Below, piece by piece: positions 26,036-35,830 of a stretch of DNA of 64,000 nt. Origin of the DNA: Candidatus Geocrenenecus dongiae (GTDB taxonomy: Archaea; Thermoproteota; Nitrososphaeria_A; Caldarchaeales; Wolframiiraptoraceae); assembly GCA_023267855.1 (NCBI GenBank), contig JALNLN010000001.1, forward strand, positions 87,620 through 151,619, read 5' to 3'. The translations under genes and the position numbers were made by a program. Every line of letters begins with the position of its first letter. Position 1 is the first letter of the stretch. The notes below the pieces were generated by a model. It was not told the DNA's origin and made no database searches. It worked only from the letters and a program-made list of their open reading frames with translations.

Positions 26036-27058
26036 ATGAGGTTTGTTCTTCATTTAATCGAGATTAAGAAGGGTGGTAGATGCTTGATTACTGTTATAGA
26101 GTATAGTAGAGACTTCTTTAGAGAAGTTTCAATTGAGGAAATAGATAAACTAGATGTAGTGATCAATAAGTCTAAGGTTACTTGGATAAGAATCTCCGAT
26201 CTTAAAGATAGAGAGACGTTTGGGAAGCTGGCTGAGAAATTTAAGATTCATCCTCTAACGATTGAAGATATACTGAATGTAGATCAAAGACCAAAGATTG
26301 AGGAATTTCAAAATTACACATATATTGTTTTAAAAATGTTTAAATTCGATAAATCTAGTAAGGAACTTTCTTCCAGACAGTTGAATCTTATTCTTGGTGA
26401 CGGTCTTCTTATCTCTATTGAAGAAGAGAAGAGCAAGGTTGTAGATAATGTGTTGGAGTGGGTGAAAGCTTCACGTGGAATAGTTAGGAGTATGGATGCA
26501 GACTACCTACTATACTTATTGATGGATGTGGTGATAGACGGTTACTTCATAGTTCTAGAGGAGATCGAAGATGAGATAGATGTCCTAGAAGATGAGTTAA
26601 CCTCCAACCCGAGTCCCAGCCTGCTCCACATGATCCATAAATTGAAACGTCAGCTTTTACAGTTCAGTAAGAATATGTGGCCTCTTAGAGAAGTTGTCGG
26701 AACGCTTGAGAGGTCTGGACAACGTTTCGTTAATCCTCAGACTACTCCATACTTTAGAGATCTCTATGATCATACAATTAGAGTCATAGAGAGTGTTGAG
26801 ACACTCCAGGCGATTCTCTCAGACATGCTTGATGTATACTTTTCAGCTGTAAGCAATAAGATGAATGAGGTAATGAAGATGCTGACAATGATAGCAACGA
26901 TATTCATGCCTCTATCATTTATAGCTGGAATATATGGAATGAACTTTGAGTATATGCCAGAGCTTAAATGGGTCTGGGGGTACCCACTAACACTCTCCAT
27001 AATGCTACTCATAGGAGTAACAATGATCCTTTACTTCAAGAGAAAGAAATGGATCTAG
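26036..27058 (+). CDS. corA: CorA-type magnesium/cobalt transporter
   Basis: The 340-residue protein has the CorA layout: a soluble alpha/beta domain, a long helical region rich in Glu (EEIEDEIDVLEDEL), then two C-terminal membrane helices. The first helix ends in the selectivity motif YGMNFEY and the second is followed by the basic tail KRKKWI. It forms a pentameric Mg2+ channel in the family. A cluster TTAAGATTTTTC directly before ATG 26036 may be part of the promoter. Confidence 0.92.
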   Translation: MRFVLHLIEIKKGGRCLITVIEYSRDFFREVSIEEIDKLDVVINKSKVTWIRISDLKDRETFGKLAEKFKIHPLTIEDILNVDQRPKIEEFQNYTYIVLKMFKFDKSSKELSSRQLNLILGDGLLISIEEEKSKVVDNVLEWVKASRGIVRSMDADYLLYLLMDVVIDGYFIVLEEIEDEIDVLEDELTSNPSPSLLHMIHKLKRQLLQFSKNMWPLREVVGTLERSGQRFVNPQTTPYFRDLYDHTIRVIESVETLQAILSDMLDVYFSAVSNKMNEVMKMLTMIATIFMPLSFIAGIYGMNFEYMPELKWVWGYPLTLSIMLLIGVTMILYFKRKKWI

Positions 27059-27242
27059 GAAAACAATAAGAAAAGCCATCTCTGAATAAGATGAAAGAAA
27101 ACACTTATTTCAGATATCTTGTCTAGTATCTTTTCTCTCAGCATATATAATTCTCCTCCAATCATGACGTATACATCATCCGTGTACTGTTAAGCATTTA
27201 TTCTACATTATTCTAGAAGATATTTTTAGCGGTCACAGATTT

Positions 27243-28478
27243 TTAGATAACTTCTATAATCTTCTTTATGAGGAATTCTGGATGTTTTCCTAGTTCCCTA
27301 GATTTCTGGTATATTGCTCTCGCCAGTTCTCCTTTCAATATTAGAACGTCTTCAGACGAAGTAGCGTAGCTTAGCACGATCTCAGAAAGCTTCCTTAACT
27401 TATCTCTATCAAAACCAACATTATCGATAACCATTATTCCGTTCTCTTCAAGGTTCTTTCTCACATTTGGAGGTGAAGGACATCTAGCTACAAGTATCAT
27501 TTTCTTTGGTTTATAGACTTCTCTATACAGCTTGACCAACTCTAATTCTCTAAGTTTAACATTTTTTCTAGATACATCTTCAATCTTTTCAGGTTCAGTT
27601 CTTGCTCCAAGTTCTTTTCCCAACCCCTCCCATAAACCTCTAAGCCACATAAACCTCCATTCTTCAGCTGATATAGGTTGCTCTATTCTCTTAATTTCTC
27701 TAGTTCTCTGATACCAGTCTTCGAGTTCTTTAACTTCTATTATTAGATCTGGTTTCTTGATAGGTGGATCTAGATCTATTTCCAGTATGTTCATGATCAT
27801 GCCGCTGTAAACAAGTATGTCCGGCCTCATTGCTTTGTATAGGCTCCACACTTTCTTTAGATCGTTTGTATCCTCCCAGCTAACTGGTCTAGGAGCTTCT
27901 AAGAAGAAGCTGAGTAAACCTCTCGAAGTACTTATAACTATGTTCGGCGGAATTATCGAGACCTTTTGTTTACCACTTCTCTCAAGACTTAGATACCTAC
28001 ACTCAGGATATACGACCACTCCGCCATCTTCTGATAAATGTGATATTAGAGTTAGAAATATCCATGATTGATAGATGTTTCTCAAATTTGTTTGGAGAGA
28101 TGTTTGAATAGCTCTCCTACCTCTATCTTCAAACATTTTTAAACTCATCTTACCTCTAGCAAGATCCATAGCATATGTGAAAAGCTTCTTCTTAAGATGG
28201 GTCTTCGGATCATCAATAAAACTCTTCAATTCAGGTGGAAATGTAACATTCTCCAATCCAAGCTTTAGGCAAACATCTCTAAGAATACTTTTCAAATTGG
28301 AGATCCATTCTGAAGTTACTTTAAGATTCTCTCCCGATACTTCTTCAACGAACAGATTTTTCAAATAATCTAAATCTTTTGTAAGTTTTTCAGAAAACTC
28401 TCTACTTATCTTAGCTTTTCTGAATGATGTAAAGTTCTTCCTAATCTCTCTATAAATTTCTCTCCAATCAGACTCCAT
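27243..28478 (-). CDS. Predicted PD-(D/E)XK superfamily protein
   Basis: I do not recognise the family. The 411-residue protein is helical for about 150 residues. A central region contains RPDILVYSG (near residue 225) and KPDLIIEVKELEDW (near 248), which looks like the D...ExK core of PD-(D/E)XK nucleases. It then has a Trp-rich helical insert and a last alpha/beta part with PKKMILVARCPSPP that may be the end of the same fold. A DNA or RNA cleavage role is inferred only from this motif. It stands alone between CorA and a thioesterase. Confidence 0.6.
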   Translation of the reverse strand: MESDWREIYREIRKNFTSFRKAKISREFSEKLTKDLDYLKNLFVEEVSGENLKVTSEWISNLKSILRDVCLKLGLENVTFPPELKSFIDDPKTHLKKKLFTYAMDLARGKMSLKMFEDRGRRAIQTSLQTNLRNIYQSWIFLTLISHLSEDGGVVVYPECRYLSLERSGKQKVSIIPPNIVISTSRGLLSFFLEAPRPVSWEDTNDLKKVWSLYKAMRPDILVYSGMIMNILEIDLDPPIKKPDLIIEVKELEDWYQRTREIKRIEQPISAEEWRFMWLRGLWEGLGKELGARTEPEKIEDVSRKNVKLRELELVKLYREVYKPKKMILVARCPSPPNVRKNLEENGIMVIDNVGFDRDKLRKLSEIVLSYATSSEDVLILKGELARAIYQKSRELGKHPEFLIKKIIEVI

Positions 28479-28663
28479 TTGGCCATAGTATTTTAGTTAA
28501 AAGCTAGGAGATAACGATTTCCATATTTTCGTAGAGCCCAGTTTCCTTCTAGGATCCATTAAGACTCGAGAGATTTTTCTTAAATAGAAGACCATACCAT
28601 GCTGGAACAAAATAAATGCTCCATCTAGTGAGGAGGGATAACGATAAGTATAGTGTAAAGATT

Positions 28664-29050
28664 TTAGATCTTCTCTTTTATTTTCTCTAGGAACTTCTCC
28701 TTATCTACTATGTATCTTTCATGTATTCCATATCCAATTATCTTCTCTCCTAAACGTGCCTCGACATAGAATACTAGTCTTCTACCATCTACTTGTAAGA
28801 GACGGGCGTGTATATCTATTTCTGCTCCAACTGGTGCTGGATTAACATGGTAAACATCTACATGTGTTCCAACGGTAGTTTGAGTTTGTGGGAGAAGTTT
28901 ATCGACACCCACCCTACAAGTATTCTCCATGAAGAGTATCATAGCAGGTGTAGCCAGTACTTCTACTTCTCCAGAACCTATATGCTTAGCAGCATATTCA
29001 TGTGGGATCCTATAAGTATTCTGTAGGACGAGACCAGGCTTGATCTCCAT
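28664..29050 (-). CDS. Hotdog-fold thioesterase (FlK-like)
   Basis: This 128-residue protein has the pattern of fluoroacetyl-CoA-thioesterase-like hotdog proteins: LATPAMILFMENTCR near residue 33, then TTVGTHVDVYHVNPAPVG and YGIHERYIVDKEKF at the end. These enzymes hydrolyse acyl-CoA thioesters; in archaea the physiological acyl group is unknown. The gene is close to the DUF401 transporter (50 bases) on the same strand and could be in its transcript. Confidence 0.8.
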   Translation of the reverse strand: MEIKPGLVLQNTYRIPHEYAAKHIGSGEVEVLATPAMILFMENTCRVGVDKLLPQTQTTVGTHVDVYHVNPAPVGAEIDIHARLLQVDGRRLVFYVEARLGEKIIGYGIHERYIVDKEKFLEKIKEKI

Positions 29051-29100
29051 ACAAATTTATGGATAATATTTTTGATATAACTCTTTCTTCTTTCAGATAT

Positions 29101-30270
29101 TTATGTCAAGGTTATGTATAGTATCGTGAGGGTTATGGTGAGAATAGATGCTGGAATTATTAGTTTATATGGTTTCGTTAATTCTGTTTTATAGTAATTC
29201 GCTGAAAGTACTAGACAAGCATGTGCAGGACTAACCATAGCTCCTGTGAATCCTCCTAGAAATCCTAGTATCAATCTATCTTCACTCTGTAGGAGTGGTA
29301 GTAGGGGTGGGAAAGCTAAAGCTATGTATGTAAACTCTACACCTGTACCTATAACTAAAGCTAACGGGATCGTAAAGATTGCTAGCTCAGCGTATGGGCC
29401 GAGAAGTTCTTTCAACGATAAAGCTACATTACTCTCTTCAATATACTTGCTGAATATGAATGAGAAGACTACTATTCCTATGAACGTTGGGTTGAACATA
29501 TATCTCAATCCGCTGACCATGTTTTTTAATCCTGGTTTATAGATTAGCATGAAGATGAGTATCGTTGCGAAGATCGCTACTACCAAGTTTACTTTCAGTA
29601 CTAGTGTTAATAATGCGATAGCTATAAAAGGCCATACATGAATTATCTTTTCAATCTTTTTCTCACCTACGTTAATGCTTCTCCAAGATCTTATTTCACG
29701 GTAACAAACAATTATCCCTGAAATCGTGGCCGCCAAAGTTATCGGGATATTCATTATTGTTACGTGACCCGCCGGGATACCTAGTATACCTGAAGCAAGT
29801 ATAACTCCTTGATAAAGTGGCCACGTAGTTATCCATATATGTCTAAACCAGTAATTGATGAATGTTTTAACATCAGGTTTTAGATTCATCTCTTGGTAAA
29901 GTGGATCAACTATAACGGCAGAGATATAAGCTCCGCCAGGCATCGGAAGCAATCCTATAACAGAAGGTGTTGCAAATGCTGCAAATCTAGGTCCAAGTCC
30001 TTCTAAGCCTTCTACCAATGATTTTGATACACTTGTAGAACTATAGAGGTCTGCTAAGAACATTGATAACATTAACGCTACGACAGTCTGGATCATCTGG
30101 AGATTGAAAGAATCTACTGTAGCTTTTACCATAGATTGATCTAACGTTAATGCACCGTAAAGTATTGCTCCTACCAGTAAAGATAAAGCGATGTTGATTT
30201 TTCTGAAAACCAATACTATTATCAAGGTTACAGAGATTAGCAAAGCATATGGAGAACTAAGTAAAGCCAT
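29101..30270 (-). CDS. DUF401-family membrane transporter
   Basis: The 389-residue membrane protein has about ten helices and matches DUF401, a family within the ion transporter superfamily. Characteristic stretches are IGLLPMPGGAYISAVIVDP near residue 105, NYWFRHIWITTWPLYQG near 140 and LAFPPLLPLL near 325. PMPGG in the first half and GFTGAMVSPAHACL in the second half resemble the paired re-entrant loops of such carriers. The substrate is not known. It is followed by the thioesterase gene. Confidence 0.82.
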   Translation of the reverse strand: MALLSSPYALLISVTLIIVLVFRKINIALSLLVGAILYGALTLDQSMVKATVDSFNLQMIQTVVALMLSMFLADLYSSTSVSKSLVEGLEGLGPRFAAFATPSVIGLLPMPGGAYISAVIVDPLYQEMNLKPDVKTFINYWFRHIWITTWPLYQGVILASGILGIPAGHVTIMNIPITLAATISGIIVCYREIRSWRSINVGEKKIEKIIHVWPFIAIALLTLVLKVNLVVAIFATILIFMLIYKPGLKNMVSGLRYMFNPTFIGIVVFSFIFSKYIEESNVALSLKELLGPYAELAIFTIPLALVIGTGVEFTYIALAFPPLLPLLQSEDRLILGFLGGFTGAMVSPAHACLVLSANYYKTELTKPYKLIIPASILTITLTILYITLT

Positions 30271-30329
30271 TTAGGTCAGCACTATCTTTAAGGATTCTTT
30301 CTAATAAACTAAACTCTATAACGCTACCA

Positions 30330-31514
30330 TCACTCGTAAGAGTAATCTGTAAATGTCCATGAAGCTCTCTCAAGTATTATTTCTCTAAGTATCTTCTTTG
30401 AGTAATCTGGTTCTAGCTGAAGCATTAATGCAACAAGATGTTTGCAAAAGCTTAACGTATTCTTTACTTTAACCCAATCTGCACAATCATGGAAAATAAT
30501 CTTTCTTTCAACATCTATGAATACATTGTATTCTTTAATCTTGGCAGAAAGTGATGATGGAGATTTCTCTAATATCTCTATCTCCCGTCTACCTATCTCT
30601 TTACCTCTCTTAAATCTAGCTTCATCTGTTAGAAGTTTTAACATATCTTCAACGTTTTCAGGAATTTTTTCTGGAGGAATTATGATGGAAAGCTTAGGTT
30701 GTTCGAATACGTTTTTCTTTAAATTCTTTTCGACTTCTTCTAATGCCTTCCTCTGGCTAGGGGTTATTACTTCAAGTATCTCTAATACTTGTAGAGCATT
30801 ATGTACTGCGTATCCTTTAAAATGGTTATTGAAGTATCCGTAAACTTCTCTCGTCTCTTCTAACATCTTGGTTATCTTCGGCTTCCATTCACTAAGCTCC
30901 TCCCTACTATAATGATAGTAGTACCATGGGTTCCTGCCTCTTCCATGCCATCTTATATACGTGAAATCTGTTGTAATATGTAATTCAGGAGGTAGTAGTG
31001 GTTCATCAACTATGGTGTAGGCCACACTATATCTAGACAACATATTCATTACATCTTCTCTAATCCAAGAGTTATCTCTAAACTCAATAGAAAATCTGTA
31101 TCTTTCAGGTAGCTGTGAAAGAAATGTTTCGAGGAAATCTTTATGCTTGCTGTATTCGAAACTGGGTGGTAGCTGGATTAGTAAAGGGCCAAGCTTCCCA
31201 GCATTCTCCAGCGGCTTCACTAACTCTAGAAATCGGTGTAAGTCTTTTAAGACTCCTTTAGATACATCGAGCTTCTTCTCATGAGTTATAAGTGAAGGTA
31301 TCTTTGCTGTAAATACAAAGTTTCTAGGAGTATTTTGAGAGATCTTCTCCACGATCTTCATATCTGGATAGGAGTAGAAGGTTGAATCTATCTCAACTGT
31401 ATTAAAGATTTTACAGTATCTTTGAAGTTTATTCTCACCTGGCTTATAGAAAACTCCTTCCCAATCTTTATAACTCCACCCACTCGTCCCTATTCTAATC
31501 AATCTAGCATACAC
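30330..31514 (-). CDS. DUF72 (YecE-like) protein with C-terminal SWIM-like zinc finger
   Basis: The 394-residue protein has a DUF72 TIM-barrel (about 1-245) with IGTSGWSYKDW, TVEIDSTFYSYP and FTAKIPSLITHEK, plus YGYFNNHFKGYAVHNALQ at the end. After a linker, the last 80 residues contain a strand pair and HDCADW followed by FCKHLVALML. That is a SWIM-type finger in which the first Cys of CxC is His. SWIM fingers bind DNA or protein. The fusion is unusual for this family. The gene is divergent from a second DUF72 gene 81 bases away. Confidence 0.8.
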   Translation of the reverse strand: MYARLIRIGTSGWSYKDWEGVFYKPGENKLQRYCKIFNTVEIDSTFYSYPDMKIVEKISQNTPRNFVFTAKIPSLITHEKKLDVSKGVLKDLHRFLELVKPLENAGKLGPLLIQLPPSFEYSKHKDFLETFLSQLPERYRFSIEFRDNSWIREDVMNMLSRYSVAYTIVDEPLLPPELHITTDFTYIRWHGRGRNPWYYYHYSREELSEWKPKITKMLEETREVYGYFNNHFKGYAVHNALQVLEILEVITPSQRKALEEVEKNLKKNVFEQPKLSIIIPPEKIPENVEDMLKLLTDEARFKRGKEIGRREIEILEKSPSSLSAKIKEYNVFIDVERKIIFHDCADWVKVKNTLSFCKHLVALMLQLEPDYSKKILREIILERASWTFTDYSYE

Positions 31515-31595
31515 TATAACTAACCAATAGGTCTCTATACATATAAACTCTAGATTAGTCTAGGATTATGGTAAGATTGGTGGGATGCTCTAAGT

Positions 31596-32525
31596 ATGGT
31601 TGAGATAATAGTTGGATGCGGGGGATGGCAATACTTTCAAGCTTTAAATGAAGATCCGCTAAGACTCTACTCTCTAGCATTCAAGTTTGTTGAGGTTAAT
31701 TCCACCTTCTACAATCTTCCAGATTTAGAGATAGCTTCTTCATGGAGGAAGAGAGTTCCAGAAGATTTCGAGTTCTCTATTAAAGCTAATAGGAAGATCA
31801 CACATTCAGAGAAGCTGCAGCCATCAAAAGAAGTTATTGATTTAATATTGAGACACATAGAGTTATGTAGGATTCTGAGATCCAGGATGCTTGTCTTCGA
31901 AACACCGAAGAACATCCATCTAAAAAATATAATCGTTAATCTTTCAAAGATTCTAGAAGATGTGGATACTGGAAACATTAGGATTCTAGTAGAACCTAGA
32001 TGTGGGTGGAGAATTGGAGATAGAGAAGTAGTACAGTTGTTTAAAGATCTTGGAGTAATCCCAGTTACAGATTACTCTAGAGAAGAACCCCCATACGATG
32101 ATAAAGAAATCTCCTATAGTAGGCTCTTCGGTAAAGGTGAACACAACGTATACCAGTTTACAGATGAAGATCTAAAGACTATCAAGGAGAGAGCTGAAAA
32201 GAGAAAATCCAAAAGAGTCTATCTAAGTTTCCACGGGATATCCATGTATCTAGATGCAGCTAGGATGGAGAGGTTCTTGAAGAAAGGTGAACTACCACCG
32301 GTTACATCAAAGTATGGTATAGACTCCCTTGAAGAAGTATTGAGAGACGCTGTTTTCCCCACAACGAAACAAGACCTCATAAAGAAACATGGATGGAAAC
32401 TTGTAGATATAGATAGAGATACCAGAGTTCCTGCAAGCGTTATCTTAAAACAACTAAGAAAAGATACGTATAGAAATTTGAGAGAATTAGTTGATGAGCT
32501 TAGAAGAAGATTTGAGAGAACTTAG
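31596..32525 (+). CDS. DUF72 (YecE-like) protein, second copy
   Basis: This 309-residue DUF72 protein has VGCGGWQYF, FVEVNSTFYNLPD and FSIKANRKITH, then LFGKGEHNVYQ and VYLSFHG. It is divergent from the SWIM-linked paralog and likely shares its promoter region, 31515-31595. Instead of SWIM it has a C-terminal helical tail (about 245-309, FPTTKQDLIKKHGWKLVDI) that resembles a small DUF2795-like or winged domain. The role of DUF72 is not known, although a phosphodiesterase/nuclease-like TIM-barrel has been suggested. Confidence 0.8.
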   Translation: MVEIIVGCGGWQYFQALNEDPLRLYSLAFKFVEVNSTFYNLPDLEIASSWRKRVPEDFEFSIKANRKITHSEKLQPSKEVIDLILRHIELCRILRSRMLVFETPKNIHLKNIIVNLSKILEDVDTGNIRILVEPRCGWRIGDREVVQLFKDLGVIPVTDYSREEPPYDDKEISYSRLFGKGEHNVYQFTDEDLKTIKERAEKRKSKRVYLSFHGISMYLDAARMERFLKKGELPPVTSKYGIDSLEEVLRDAVFPTTKQDLIKKHGWKLVDIDRDTRVPASVILKQLRKDTYRNLRELVDELRRRFERT

Positions 32526-32613
32526 TAGACTGTGATGATAAAAATCTTAAACCTTAATACAGATACGCATAAAATTTATCTATCGTTCTAGTAATCTTAT
32601 TCTTGAGGAAGAA

Positions 32614-33294
32614 ATGCAGAGTAGTGTTGAGAAAGGTGAGGTTAGATCTGGCTTAACGATTTCAGGAGCTTATGCAGATAAGCTTAGAAGAGTTCTATTT
32701 GCACAATTCATCCAGAAGATCAAATCTGGAGAGATAAGTAAAGAGGATGTTGCTAGAGCTTCAAGAGAGCTTAACACCTTCCTCTACCATCTACTTGTCG
32801 AGAAACTTAAACTCGAGAAAGATGATGTTGTTAGAATTACCGTTAAGTATGAATTACAAGATCGGGAGATCAAGTGGGATTATGAAAACTTGAAGATAGA
32901 CGCTTACAGGAAGATCCCTCAAAGTGAAGTCAGTAAGATAATAGCTGAAACAGTGAAACATGTTAAAGAAGTTATAGAGGGTAAACATGTTATAGAAGAA
33001 GTTGGTAAAACAATTACAGGAGATACTTTATACAAAATCAGACTTGGAGGTGTAGATATAGGTGTCCTCGAAGTCATAGGGCTTGATGATGAAGTGATAG
33101 TCAAAGGAGCATTAACATCTCCAGATACAGTTATTATAGAGAAAGCTAGAATAGGGATAGGTGGTAAAGAAGTTTCCGAAGTCTTGCTGGAGAAAATAAA
33201 CGAGCTAGCTGAGAAAGGTAGAAAAGTTTCTAGGCAAGAAGCTGAAGAGACTATAAAATTCTTCTTATCTAAAGTTAAAACCACGATCGCCTAG
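32614..33294 (+). CDS. DUF2258-family protein
   Basis: The 226-residue protein matches DUF2258, an archaeal family found mainly in Thermoproteota. The hallmark is LTISGAYADKLRRVLFAQ near residues 14-31, followed by a helical segment and two beta-rich halves. The function is unknown. No membrane helix and no catalytic motif is visible. It sits downstream of the second DUF72 gene by 88 bases, on the same strand. Confidence 0.75.
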   Translation: MQSSVEKGEVRSGLTISGAYADKLRRVLFAQFIQKIKSGEISKEDVARASRELNTFLYHLLVEKLKLEKDDVVRITVKYELQDREIKWDYENLKIDAYRKIPQSEVSKIIAETVKHVKEVIEGKHVIEEVGKTITGDTLYKIRLGGVDIGVLEVIGLDDEVIVKGALTSPDTVIIEKARIGIGGKEVSEVLLEKINELAEKGRKVSRQEAEETIKFFLSKVKTTIA

Positions 33295-33356
33295 AATGAA
33301 TATAGTGATGTGAAAACTACTACATAGATCGTGAGAACGATATTTTAAACGATAGC

Positions 33357-33836
33357 CTACTTGACTATGTAGAGATATATCTTGTGGTATCTACCATCTT
33401 CCATAGACTTGACTAGATAAACTTCATCAGGTCTGATTCCCGGAATTCTATAATCGTGGCTAACTATTCTAGATCCTCTCTTTAAAGATAGAAGTCTCGG
33501 TTTAAGTTCTCTAAGATTTTCTGGTAGAAGGTATAATGTAACTATATCTGCTTCTGAGAAATCGTATGTGTAGAAGTTTTTTCTTAAAATCTTGATATTC
33601 TTTAACCCGGTAGAAGATATCTTTCTCTGAATAAATTCTATGAGTCTTGGATTTATTTCTACTCCGATTGCTCTACATCCATAATCTCTTGCAGCTGAGA
33701 AAAGTATTCTACCATCTCCTGCACCTAGATCTACAAGTATTTCATCTTTCTTTGGATCAACTATAGATAACATTTTACTAACGACGTCAAGTGGAGATGG
33801 AACGAAAGGTGGATTCTTCTTCTCCACCACCGCCAT
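33357..33836 (-). CDS. aKMT-like protein lysine methyltransferase
   Basis: This 159-residue class I methyltransferase has the SAM motif LVDLGAGDGRIL and the acidic end of strand 2 (IGVEINPRLIE). The small size, PPFVPSPLDVV before motif I, and YLLPENLRELKPRLL with GSRIVSHDYRIPG after it match the archaeal lysine methyltransferase aKMT, which methylates many chromatin and metabolic proteins. Target specificity cannot be read from the sequence. It is divergent from the DUF1152 gene by 56 bases. Confidence 0.8.
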   Translation of the reverse strand: MAVVEKKNPPFVPSPLDVVSKMLSIVDPKKDEILVDLGAGDGRILFSAARDYGCRAIGVEINPRLIEFIQRKISSTGLKNIKILRKNFYTYDFSEADIVTLYLLPENLRELKPRLLSLKRGSRIVSHDYRIPGIRPDEVYLVKSMEDGRYHKIYLYIVK

Positions 33837-33892
33837 CTCCAGAAGTTTAATTCTAGAGATGTTTAATATAAAGATCTTGATGTTTCCAGATA

Positions 33893-34909
33893 ATGCTTTT
33901 AGGCTGGCTTCTTATATCTCGATATAAGTTGTTTAGGATACTGGAGAATGTTGAGAGGGCTTTAGTTATTGGCATAGGTGGAGGTGGAGATATCTTTACC
34001 ACGATTCCCACTAGAAACTTCTTGAAGAATCTTGGAATAAAGGTTTACGTAGGATCTGCTTTGTGGGAGCGGTTTGTGGTAGATCCTTATCCAGGACCTA
34101 GACCTCTAGAACAACTAACAAATATCGAGAGATTAACAACTACGACATGTCTAGCTGGAGGGAGAACAGTTACCGTAGACGGTGTTAAACTTCAAGCATC
34201 CTATCTTTCAGAGAGGATTGGTGAAGAAGTTTTACTCATAGATATAACGAAAGGTGTAGATGCTATTGTTGAAGGTTTGAGTAGTACATGTTCCATCCTT
34301 GACATAGATTTAGTAGTGGGTATAGATGGAGGTGGAGACGTACTTGCAAGAGGTAGAGAACCCAACTTAAGATCACCACTCTGCGATTCAATAATGCTGG
34401 CTTCTTTAAGAAAACTAAGAAAGAAGAATTTCATAGGAGTATTTGCACCTTCATGTGATGGTGAGTTATCTCTAGAAGAAGTATTAAACTATCTTTCAGA
34501 TATAGCTATGAAGGGTGGATTGCTGGGAGCATATGGGATGAGCCGTGAAGACGTAGAAGAATTAGAAAAGCTTGTAGAGAACATGCCTACAGAAGTTAGT
34601 AAGCTAGCTTTAATGGGTGCTAAAGGTTATAGAGGTGAAGTTGGGATAAGAGAAGGTATATGGAAGGTAAATCTATCCGTAATCTCTACTCTAACATTCT
34701 ATTTAGATACTGTGATTACGTATGATTTGAGCCCTCTAGCTCAGGCAGTCTCATCTACACACAATATATATGAAGCAAATGAAAGATTACATGAAATTGG
34801 CGTGAAGACAGAATTAGACATAGAACTAGAAGCACATAGAAGAGGGGCTAGATCATACTTAGAACTCTTCAAAAACAAATCTTCCACACAACATAATAAT
34901 GTTCTATAG
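33893..34909 (+). CDS. DUF1152-family protein
   Basis: The 338-residue protein fits DUF1152, an archaeal and bacterial family of unknown function. It has an Rossmann-like glycine-rich start (ALVIGIGGGGDIFTTIPT), an LVVGIDGGGDVLARGREP segment near residue 145 and the SPL(C)DS element that follows it. The two GGGD motifs could bind a nucleotide or a metal; this is inference. A DMT transporter follows within 20 bases, probably co-transcribed. Confidence 0.8.
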   Translation: MLLGWLLISRYKLFRILENVERALVIGIGGGGDIFTTIPTRNFLKNLGIKVYVGSALWERFVVDPYPGPRPLEQLTNIERLTTTTCLAGGRTVTVDGVKLQASYLSERIGEEVLLIDITKGVDAIVEGLSSTCSILDIDLVVGIDGGGDVLARGREPNLRSPLCDSIMLASLRKLRKKNFIGVFAPSCDGELSLEEVLNYLSDIAMKGGLLGAYGMSREDVEELEKLVENMPTEVSKLALMGAKGYRGEVGIREGIWKVNLSVISTLTFYLDTVITYDLSPLAQAVSSTHNIYEANERLHEIGVKTELDIELEAHRRGARSYLELFKNKSSTQHNNVL

Positions 34910-34927
34910 TTTTTGAGAGGTTTACTT

Positions 34928-35779
34928 ATGAATAAGATTCTATGCATTCTTTCAATAATTCTCGCAGCCGTTATGTGGGGATCGAATGGTGTATTCGTAA
35001 ACATGGTCCCTCTTGAAGGTCATGTCATAGCTGCTTACAGAACTCTCTTCGCTATAGTAAGTATGAGTCCGATAATCTTCTTAACATCTATGAAGAGTTT
35101 TCTAAAAGCTTTGAATAAATGGAAGATAATTTTGATGAATGGTTTAGTGAATGCTCTTGGATGGGCGTCTCTCTTCACATCTATGAAGCTCGTACCGATA
35201 GCATACTCCGTATTCTTGAATAATCTCGGTCCAGTAATCTCCACTGTACTCACACCTTTTATCTTGAAGGAAAAGATAAAGAAGCATACTTCTCTATCTC
35301 TATCTTTAGCTATTCTCGGAGTATTCTTAATACTCTACAGAGAACTGAAACCTGAGTCTCTAAACTTTCTTGGCATACTCTTCGGAATCTGTTCAGGTGT
35401 ATGTTACGGTCTCTTCATAATCTTCTCGAAGATTGTTAGAGAAGATACTCCAAGTCTTATTCTTGCATATGGAACTTATCTTACGACGAGCATATTCATT
35501 CTCCCATTAGCTTTAACGGAGATTACTAATATCAATCTAGAAGCCTACACATTCTTAATACTACTGTACATGGGAGTTGTGAATACAACCATAGCTGTAA
35601 CACTCTACTTCTATGGACTTGGATTTATAGAAGTTCAGAAAGTAGCTGTGCTAACCTATTTCGAACCACTTTCTGCAACAATACTGGGTACGATATTCCT
35701 ATCTCAAACACCATCTATAGAAGCATTAATAGGAGGAGCACTAATACTTACCGCAGGATACATTACATCAAGATATTAA
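34928..35779 (+). CDS. EamA/DMT-family transporter
   Basis: The protein is about 283 residues with ten membrane helices in two EamA repeats. The first repeat contains MWGSNGVFVNMVPLEGHVIA and the second GVCYGLFIIFSKIV and LGFIEVQKVAVLTYFEPLSA, which are standard for drug/metabolite exporters such as those for amino acids. I prefer ATG 34928; the frame is open from TTG 34913. Cargo is unknown. Confidence 0.85.
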   Translation: MNKILCILSIILAAVMWGSNGVFVNMVPLEGHVIAAYRTLFAIVSMSPIIFLTSMKSFLKALNKWKIILMNGLVNALGWASLFTSMKLVPIAYSVFLNNLGPVISTVLTPFILKEKIKKHTSLSLSLAILGVFLILYRELKPESLNFLGILFGICSGVCYGLFIIFSKIVREDTPSLILAYGTYLTTSIFILPLALTEITNINLEAYTFLILLYMGVVNTTIAVTLYFYGLGFIEVQKVAVLTYFEPLSATILGTIFLSQTPSIEALIGGALILTAGYITSRY

Positions 35780-35830
35780 GAAATATCGAGAAATTACGGA
35801 AAGTTTTTATCTAGTTCTTAGGAAGCTACT

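Noticed and set aside
27150-27210. GATGATGT followed by CTGA on the minus strand
   Set aside because: The last C-box base is wrong, there is no terminal stem, and the region is as AT-rich as the background.
32530-32545. Perfect GTGATGA C box after the second DUF72 gene
   Set aside because: No CTGA box follows within a reasonable distance.
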